DNA of 5,336 nt from an uncultured Clostridium sp. (lineage in GTDB: Bacteria; Bacillota; Clostridia; TANB77; CAG-508): the NCBI GenBank assembly GCA_947643945.1, contig CANRXN010000087.1:1-5336 (forward strand). Reading direction: 5' to 3'. Below, one piece after another: positions 1 to 4,716 of the stretch; position 1 is the stretch's first letter; the number at the start of each line of letters is the position of its first letter. The notes beneath the pieces are model-generated. The model saw only the letters and a program-made list of their open reading frames with translations, was not told where the DNA came from and did not search any database. The position numbers were made by a program, and so were the translations under genes.

Positions 1-1637
1 AAAGAAGCTAGCTATATTCCCATAACGGAAGAAGAAATAGGAAAAGAACTAAAAGAAATCTGGGAAAGTGAAGAAATTAAAAAAATAGGAATTAACCTAA
101 GCAAAACTTATATCTTATTAAAACAAATAGGAATTGACTTAAAAGGAATTCATTATGATGTGGCGATTAGCAGTTACATTCTAAACCCAAGCAATAATAA
201 GCTAGAAATGGAAAAATTAATGGGACAATACCTAGAAATTAACTTAGAGGACTGGATACGGAGAAGAGCCAAAACAAGAGCAAATCAATTTATTTGAAAT
301 GCCAATGGGTGAAGAAGTGATTACCCAGAAAGTAAACCAAGAAAAATATGCTTTATATGCTTACGCTATCAGCCAAATAAGAAAAATCACCTTGAAGCAA
401 TTAGAAGAAATAGGAGCCTTAGAGTTATTTTATCAAATTGATATGCCAACTATTGAAGTACTATCAAACATGCAATGGAATGGCATGTATGTTGACGAAG
501 AAGAACTAAGTGAATTTGGAAAAGAACTAACAGAAAAACTAGAAACTATCACAAAAGTAATTTACGAAATGGCAGGAGAAGAATTTAACATTAACTCAAC
601 CAAGCAATTGGGAGAAATTCTATTTGAAAAAATGAAGCTACCAGTTATCAAAAAAACAAAAAGTGGATATTCCACTGACGTAGATGTTTTAGAAAAACTA
701 AAAAGAGAAGACCCTATCATTGAACAAATCTTAGAATACCGTCAATTAATGAAGCTAAACTCTACCTATGTAGAAGGTTTAAAACAATACATTAATCCTA
801 AAACTAAAAGAATACACTCCTTTTTCCATCAAACCATAACAGCAACCGGAAGAATCAGCTCAACCGAGCCAAACTTACAAAACATTCCAACCAGATTTGA
901 ATTAGGAAAAAGAGTAAGAAAAGTATTTAAGCCCCAAGAAGGAAAAGTCTATGTAGATGCTGACTACTCACAAATAGAGTTACGCGTATTAGCCCACATT
1001 TCAAATGACGAGCATATGATACGGAGCCTTCCAAGAAGGGCAAGACATCCATAAACAAGCAGCCTCCAAAGTATTTAAAACCCCAATTGACGAAGTTACT
1101 AAAGAACAAAGAAGTGATGCTAAAGCTGTAAACTTTGGAATTGTCTATGGAATCAGTGACTTTGGCTTAGCAGAGCAATTAGGCATCTTAAGAAAAAAAG
1201 CCAAAGAATACATTACCGAATACCTAGACCAATATGCAGGAATCAAAATCTTTATGGAGGAAATCACCAAAAAAGCAACAGAAGATGGCTATGTAGAAAC
1301 ACTATTTCATAGAAGAAGATACATTCCAGAACTAAAATCAAGCAATTACATGGTAAGACAATTTGGCTCAAGAGTAGCCATGAACACACCAATCCAAGGA
1401 ACAGCAGCAGACATCATGAAAATTGCTATGATAAAAGTCTACCAAGAACTTCAAAAAAGAAATTTACAAGCAAAAATCGTATTACAAGTACATGACGAGA
1501 TGATGATAGAAGCGCCAGAAGCGGAAAAAGAACAAATAAAAGACATCTTAAAACAGAGCATGGAAAGTGCAATTAGTTTAAAAGTACCACTAATAGCAGA
1601 CATAGGAGAAGCTAAAAATTGGTATGACTGTAAATAA
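1..1637 (+). CDS. polA: DNA polymerase I, 5'-partial, read through two CGG +1 frameshift sites
   Basis: Family A DNA polymerase, acting in Okazaki-fragment maturation and repair. The window holds its last 544 residues if two single Cs (259 and 1022) are skipped; the 5'-nuclease domain lies upstream. Window residues 1-120 are the 3'-5' exonuclease-like domain. It looks inactive: the motif II Asp (NLKYD in E. coli) is Thr in NLSKT (32-36), and the motif III Asp is replaced (YALYA, 116-120). The polymerase domain is complete: TATGRISSTEPNLQNIPTR, motif A DADYSQIELR (D319, D321), motif B with R370, K374, F378 and Y382, and motif C VHDE (H497-E499). The end NWYDCK-TAA is typical. Reading runs in frame 1 to 258, in frame 2 from 260 to 1021 and in frame 3 from 1023. 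Unshifted reading stops at TGA 295-297 or TAA 1052-1054. All catalytic motifs survive on both sides of the breaks, so decay is unlikely; recoding is inferred. Confidence 0.93.
259..261 (+). other. In-phase CGG, +1 frameshift site 1 (polA)
   Basis: The zero frame reads GAC TGG ATA CGG AGA AGA and stops at TGA 295-297 after twelve codons. Skipping C259 gives ATA GGA GAA GAG CCA, which continues as IGEEPKQEQINLFEMP and joins the rest of the polymerase without a gap. The restored residue is Gly (window residue 87). This linker at the end of the exonuclease-like domain is poorly conserved, so the site is supported by frame continuity and by its identity to the other three sites rather than by a conserved glycine. 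Confidence 0.85.
1022..1024 (+). other. In-phase CGG, +1 frameshift site 2 (polA)
   Basis: The zero frame reads CAT ATG ATA CGG AGC CTT and stops at TAA 1052-1054 after ten codons. Skipping C1022 gives ATG ATA GGA GCC TTC CAA GAA GGG, that is MIGAFQEGQDIH, matching the family pattern in which an AF..G.DIH segment follows motif A. The site lies between motifs A and B, so without the shift the enzyme would lack most of its active site. The preceding codon is ATA, as at site 1. Confidence 0.9.
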
Positions 1638-1641
1638 TGGA

Positions 1642-1686
1642 ACAATTTTGGACAATAAAGAACCGTCCCCAATTATCCAAAATTGT
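1642..1686 (+). repeat. REP-like palindrome between polA and slt
   Basis: Arms of 15 nt (1642-1656 and 1672-1686) are complementary with one mismatch (C1653 against A1675). They enclose a 15-nt loop containing GAACCGTCCCC. No U-run follows, so it is not a standard terminator. From memory, GAACCGTCCCC/GGGGACGGTTC blocks occur in dispersed palindromic repeats of clostridial genomes, often linked to Y1 (REP-associated) transposases; this assignment is an inference. In RNA it would be a stem-loop ending 14 nt before the slt SD. Confidence 0.6.
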
Positions 1687-1700
1687 CTCAAATTGTCTCA
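1681..1700 (+). repeat. Tandem 10-bp direct repeat
   Basis: AATTGTCTCA occurs twice with no spacer, at 1681-1690 and 1691-1700. The first copy overlaps the right arm of the palindrome and the second abuts the slt SD. It could be a small duplication made at the edge of the palindromic element. Confidence 0.75.
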
Positions 1701-1707
1701 AAGGAGG
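1701..1707 (+). promoter_or_regulatory. Shine-Dalgarno site that fixes the TTG start of slt
   Basis: AAGGAGG is a near-perfect anti-SD complement, 8 nt before TTG 1716. It excludes the upstream in-frame TTG at 1683, which lies in the repeat and ahead of this site. Confidence 0.85.
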
Positions 1708-1715
1708 AGAAAAGA

Positions 1716-2279
1716 TTGAAGAGGAAAAAGCAAATGATAGCAATAGCAATCATAGTTATTTTATTGACGTTTGTTTTTCTATTTAAAAATAATATATTAA
1801 CAATGATATATCCTAAACCGTATCGTGAAGCGGTTTTACTCTATCAAGAAAAATACAAAGTAGAGGAAAACCTTATTTATGCGGTTATAAAAGCAGAGAG
1901 TAATTTTAAAAAAGAAGCAGTTTCTAATAAAGAAGCAATTGGTGTGATGCAACTAATGGAGGAGACGGCTAAGGATGTGGCAAAGAAAAATGCCATTGAA
2001 CTAGATTTTGAAAATGCAAAACAAGAACTATTTGATATTTATAAAAATATTGAAATTGGGACTTGTTATTTAGCAACCCTTTTAGAACGCTATCAAAGTA
2101 AAGAAGTGGCATTAGCTGCGTATAATGCAGGCATTGGAACAGTAGATGGATGGCTAGAAAAAGGGATTATCAAAAAAGATGGCACCGATATTGAAAAGAT
2201 ACCATACAAAGAGACCAATAATTATGTAAGAAGGATATTAAGAGATTATAAAATTTACCAAAATTTGTATAAAAACTAG
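1716..2279 (+). CDS. Membrane-anchored lytic transglycosylase (Slt-type)
   Basis: Predicted 187-residue peptidoglycan lytic transglycosylase, which cleaves MurNAc-GlcNAc bonds outside the membrane. It starts at TTG 1716 behind a strong SD. A basic N-terminus (MKRKKQM) precedes one hydrophobic segment (about residues 7-24), giving an uncleaved signal anchor. The Slt70-like catalytic domain follows, with AVIKAESNF (catalytic Glu61), GVMQLM (76-81) and ALAAYNAG (YNAG at 136-139). The C-terminal NNYVRRILRDY is the usual end of these domains. It resembles the short polA-linked transglycosylases of Clostridia, where coaE often lies between; no coaE is present here. The gene has no in-phase CGG and no frameshift. 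It ends with TAG, which overlaps the promoter of the next gene. No separate promoter is evident, so it is probably co-transcribed with polA. The physiological role (growth, division or sporulation) cannot be read from the sequence. Confidence 0.9.
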   Translation: MKRKKQMIAIAIIVILLTFVFLFKNNILTMIYPKPYREAVLLYQEKYKVEENLIYAVIKAESNFKKEAVSNKEAIGVMQLMEETAKDVAKKNAIELDFENAKQELFDIYKNIEIGTCYLATLLERYQSKEVALAAYNAGIGTVDGWLEKGIIKKDGTDIEKIPYKETNNYVRRILRDYKIYQNLYKN

Positions 2280-2305
2280 ACAAATGACGAAAAATGAAGT
2301 AAAAT
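2277..2305 (+). promoter_or_regulatory. Sigma-A-like promoter for the TPR gene
   Basis: TAGACA (2277-2282; five of six matches to TTGACA) and TAAAAT (2300-2305; five of six to TATAAT) are separated by exactly 17 nt. The -35 box overlaps the slt stop codon. Transcription would start near 2312, about 24 nt before the ATG. The match is by eye only. Confidence 0.55.
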
Positions 2306-2335
2306 AGAGGTGTTAAAAAAGAGGAGCGAAACAAA

Positions 2336-3583
2336 ATGATAATAGAACAAATAATATTTACCATTATTTCATTTGCCATATTTGTATACATGTTTTTCCG
2401 TATGATACGAAATAATGACACAACCTATGTAGCAATTTTAGTGCTAGAATTTATAGGAATTGCACTTAACTTTGCCGAAGCATTATTTAGTATAAAACTA
2501 AATATGATATTTGTCATTTTAAAATATATATTATCCATTATTATACCAATTGTGGTCATGATTTTAGAAAAAAGAAATATCACATTATTTGAAATGGTAT
2601 ATCTACAAAAAGCTAAATTATATTTAATGTTAGGCGATAACAAAAAAGCAAAACAAGCATTAATTGACTTATTAGAAAAGAACTCAAAATCTTATAAAGC
2701 CCATAGAATGTTAGCAGAAATTTACGAACAAGAAGGTGGCATAAGAAAAGCAATAGACGAATATGTACAAGCCATTGACTTAAACAAAAAGGATTACGAT
2801 TCCTATTACAAAGTAGCAGAGTTATTGACCTATTTAGATAAAAAAGATGAAGCAATCGAAATGTTATTTAATTTATTAAACAAAAAGCCAGAAATGATAA
2901 AAGCAACTGAAGTTTTAGGTGAAATTTTAATTGAAAAAGAAAGATACAAAGAAGCGGTTAATGTCTATCAAGATGCGTTACGATACAATCCGGTATCTTA
3001 CGAATTAAATTACAACTTAGGAATTGCCTACACCATGTTAAATGACTTTCAAAACGCCAAGACTTGTTATGAAAAAGCAGCCGAAATTAATACTTTACTA
3101 TACAATGCTAAATACTCATTAGCAGAAATTGCTTTAATCTATAAAGACTTAGAAGAAGCAGAAAAAAGATTTTTAGAAGCAATTGAAGAAGAGGAGCTAT
3201 CAGCAGATGGTTATTACGAATTAGCAAAGATATATTTAATTAAAGGAGACAAAGAAACAGCCATCAAATACATTAATACCGCAATTGATAGTAATGCAAA
3301 AAAGATTGTAGAAAAGGTAAAAAAAGAGCCAATTTTTATCCCTATCATGGCTAAAATTTCAATTCCATTTAACCTAGAAGAACCAGAAGAAAAGCAAGAA
3401 AATAAATTGCAAGAAAAAGAAATAAAAGCCAAAGAGCATTTAGAAGAAATGAGCGAAATAACAAGGCATTTAAGTTATAATGATATTAGGATGTTACGAA
3501 AAAATGAGGCAGGAAGAGGAAAAAGAAAATCGCAAGAAGAATTAGAATTTGATTTAGATTGGCAAAAAGAAAGACAAGAATAA
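2336..3583 (+). CDS. Membrane-anchored tetratricopeptide-repeat protein
   Basis: 415 residues, function not recognised. Three hydrophobic helices at about residues 3-23, 31-53 and 56-78 anchor the N-terminus. From about residue 86 there follow roughly seven 34-residue TPR units with the usual small/aromatic pattern (for example YKAHRMLAEIYEQEG, YELNYNLGIAYTMLNDFQNA, DGYYELAKIYLIKGDKETA). The tail (about 345-415) is highly charged, rich in Glu and Lys, and probably coiled or disordered. TPRs bind proteins, so a scaffold at the inner membrane face is likely; the topology and partner are unknown. GAGGAG (2321-2326) sits 9 nt before the ATG. A promoter-like element lies upstream and a terminator directly downstream, so this is probably a monocistronic unit. 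There are no in-phase CGG codons: both GCG-GTT at 2954 and CCG-GTA at 2990 straddle codons. Arginine is read from AGA, AGG, CGT and CGA. Confidence 0.88.
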   Translation: MIIEQIIFTIISFAIFVYMFFRMIRNNDTTYVAILVLEFIGIALNFAEALFSIKLNMIFVILKYILSIIIPIVVMILEKRNITLFEMVYLQKAKLYLMLGDNKKAKQALIDLLEKNSKSYKAHRMLAEIYEQEGGIRKAIDEYVQAIDLNKKDYDSYYKVAELLTYLDKKDEAIEMLFNLLNKKPEMIKATEVLGEILIEKERYKEAVNVYQDALRYNPVSYELNYNLGIAYTMLNDFQNAKTCYEKAAEINTLLYNAKYSLAEIALIYKDLEEAEKRFLEAIEEEELSADGYYELAKIYLIKGDKETAIKYINTAIDSNAKKIVEKVKKEPIFIPIMAKISIPFNLEEPEEKQENKLQEKEIKAKEHLEEMSEITRHLSYNDIRMLRKNEAGRGKRKSQEELEFDLDWQKERQE

Positions 3584-3618
3584 AAAAGCCAGTATAGAAA
3601 AATCTATATTGGTTTTTT
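3584..3618 (+). terminator. Rho-independent terminator after the TPR gene
   Basis: GCCAGTATAGA (3588-3598) pairs with TCTATATTGGT (3603-3613), including two G-U pairs, around an AAAA loop. An A-run precedes it and T3613-T3618 follow. It begins immediately after the TAA at 3581-3583 and separates the TPR gene from the dpaA unit. The A/T-flanked symmetry might allow some function in the other direction, but no minus-strand gene is seen nearby. Confidence 0.85.
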
Positions 3619-3628
3619 GTTGTTGTAC

Positions 3629-3656
3629 AAATAATAAAGAAATTCTTACATATAAT
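3629..3656 (+). promoter_or_regulatory. Possible sporulation (sigma-E-like) promoter upstream of dpaA
   Basis: CATATAAT (3649-3656) matches the sigma-E -10 consensus CATACAAT at seven of eight positions. AAATAAT (3629-3635) is a weak -35 candidate with a 13-nt spacer. Mother-cell control is expected for dipicolinate synthase, but in Bacillus that is mainly sigma-K, whose -10 is not matched in full. TATAAT at 3651-3656 is also a sigma-A -10, without a -35 at normal spacing. A second TATAAT lies at 3738-3743. The choice cannot be made by eye. Confidence 0.25.
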
Positions 3657-3670
3657 GAAAACAGGAGGAT

Positions 3671-3702
3671 TTGGTCGGAAAATTTAATTCTTTTCCAACC
3701 AG
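3671..3702 (+). other. Hairpin in the dpaA leader region
   Basis: TTGGTCGGAAAA (3671-3682) pairs with TTTTCCAACC and the next two bases (3691-3702), with one C-A mismatch, around an 8-nt loop. It follows an AGGAGG at 3663-3668. No U-run follows, so it is not a typical terminator. It may be a leader structure or chance; no function is assigned. Confidence 0.4.
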
Positions 3703-3761
3703 ACCACAGTGTATTATGTATGTTATATATCGCGAAGTATAATATATCAAAAATTTTAAAG

Positions 3762-3809
3762 AAAGGGGTTAATCAATTAAGTAGATTAATATTTCTATAT
3801 AATTGATTA
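3762..3809 (+). promoter_or_regulatory. Orphan SD followed by a perfect inverted repeat before dpaA
   Basis: AAAGGGG (3762-3768) is SD-like, but no start codon lies at normal distance. Right after it, TAATCAATTA (3770-3779) and TAATTGATTA (3800-3809) form a perfect 10-bp inverted repeat with a 20-nt spacer, ending 12 nt before the dpaA ATG. If it folds in RNA, the stem would bring the SD to about 13 nt from the ATG. If it acts in DNA, it could be an operator. dpaA otherwise has only a weak SD (GAG at 3813-3815). Confidence 0.45.
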
Positions 3810-3821
3810 TACGAGATAAAA

Positions 3822-4716
3822 ATGGAAACAAAATTTGCCATCATTGGTGGAGACTTACGAATGATAAAATTAGCAAAATTACTTGCAAAAGAAAAAGTAA
3901 TCATATATACTTATGGATTAGAAGAGGCAGAAGAACTAAAAAACGAAAAAAACATAAAAATATGCTATACGTTAAACGAAGCAATGGAAGAGGTAGAAAC
4001 AATAATAGGACCAATCCCATTTTCAGCAGATGGAACCAACATAAACACAAAATTTAGTAAAAAACAAATACCTTGGCAAGAACTAATGGGAAAGGTACAA
4101 AACAAAAAACTAATAGCAGGAAGCATAAAACAAGAGATACAAAAGGAAGCAAAAGAGAACAAAATAGAAATAATTGATCTTATGGAACAAGAAGAACTAG
4201 CCATATTAAACGCCATTTCAACCGCAGAAGGTGCCATCGAAATTGCCATGCAAAACACCCTAAAAACAATCCATGGAAGCAATATCTTAATTTTAGGATT
4301 TGGAAGAATTGGAAAAGTACTAGCCAAAAAACTAGAAGGGTTATCTGCTAAAGTTACTTGTGCCGTAAGAAAACAAGAAGACTTAGCATGGATAAAAGCT
4401 TACGGCTATAAAGGAACCAACATAAATACCTTAAAAGAAAACTTAGCACAATATGACATTATAATAAACACGGTGCCTCATTTGATATTAACCACAGAAA
4501 ACTTAAAATATGTGGATAAAGAAGCTGTAATCATTGATTTAGCATCAAAACCAGGAGGAGCAGACGAACAAGAAATAAAAAGACTAGGTCTAAAGTTTAT
4601 TTGGGGCTTAGCCCTGCCACGGAAAAGTAGCACCAGTTACAACAGCCGAAATCATAAAAAATACAATGTACCATATTTTAGAAATGGGAAGGGAAGAAGG
4701 AGAAAAAACATGTTAA
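3822..4716 (+). CDS. dpaA: Dipicolinate synthase subunit A, read through one CGG +1 frameshift site
   Basis: Product of 297 residues if C4620 is skipped, the usual length for DpaA/SpoVFA. With DpaB it converts the lysine-pathway intermediate (4-hydroxy-tetrahydrodipicolinate) to dipicolinic acid in the mother cell, for spore core dehydration and heat resistance. Seen: FAIIGGDLRMIKLAKLL at the N-terminus; TAEGAIEIAMQNT at 135-146; a dinucleotide-binding GFGRIGKVLAKKL at 159-171; IIDLASKPGG at 237-246; IWGLALP before the shift and GKVAPVTTAEI after it. The restored Gly267 is in the family hallmark LPGKVAP. ATG 3822 is the only start after the in-frame stop TGA 3804-3806, and its SD is weak. The shifted frame ends at TAA 4714-4716, overlapping uppP. 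Without the shift the zero frame stays open through uppP. No dpaB follows, which is unusual, since spoVFA-spoVFB are normally adjacent. Transcription is probably mother-cell specific (inference). Confidence 0.93.
4620..4622 (+). other. In-phase CGG, +1 frameshift site 3 (dpaA)
   Basis: The zero frame reads GCC CTG CCA CGG AAA AGT. Skipping C4620 gives CCA GGA AAA GTA GCA CCA GTT ACA, that is PGKVAPVT, the strongly conserved C-terminal motif of the family, and ends after 31 codons at a stop that fits the uppP overlap. This is one of the two best-supported sites, because the glycine and all the residues after it are family hallmarks. Confidence 0.95.
4697..4702 (+). promoter_or_regulatory. Shine-Dalgarno site for uppP inside dpaA
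   Basis: AAGGAG lies 7 nt before ATG 4710, within the last codons of the shifted dpaA frame. With the ATGTTAA overlap (4710-4716) this is a typical translational-coupling arrangement. Confidence 0.8.

Noticed and set aside
295..297. TGA as a sense codon (Trp)
   Set aside because: This TGA is only in the unshifted frame. Trp is encoded by TGG throughout, and no true gene contains an in-frame TGA.
1683..1715. Upstream TTG (1683) as the slt start
   Set aside because: It lies in the repeat and has no SD. TTG 1716 has AAGGAGG at 8 nt, and the product then begins with a normal basic signal-anchor N-terminus.
1638..1715. Missing coaE between polA and slt as a deletion
   Set aside because: The gap is short and contains no coaE remnant. 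Loss or relocation cannot be told from a different ancestral order.
3609..4057. Plus-strand frames at 3609-3806 and 3803-4057
   Set aside because: The first runs out of the terminator through non-coding sequence. The second overlaps dpaA in another frame with low-complexity Lys/Arg/Asn content. Neither has motif or SD support.
3965..4327. 120-residue minus-strand reading frame opposite dpaA
   Set aside because: It is a shadow of dpaA, Ser/Cys/Phe-rich as expected for the complement of an A-rich gene, with no SD or recognisable domain.
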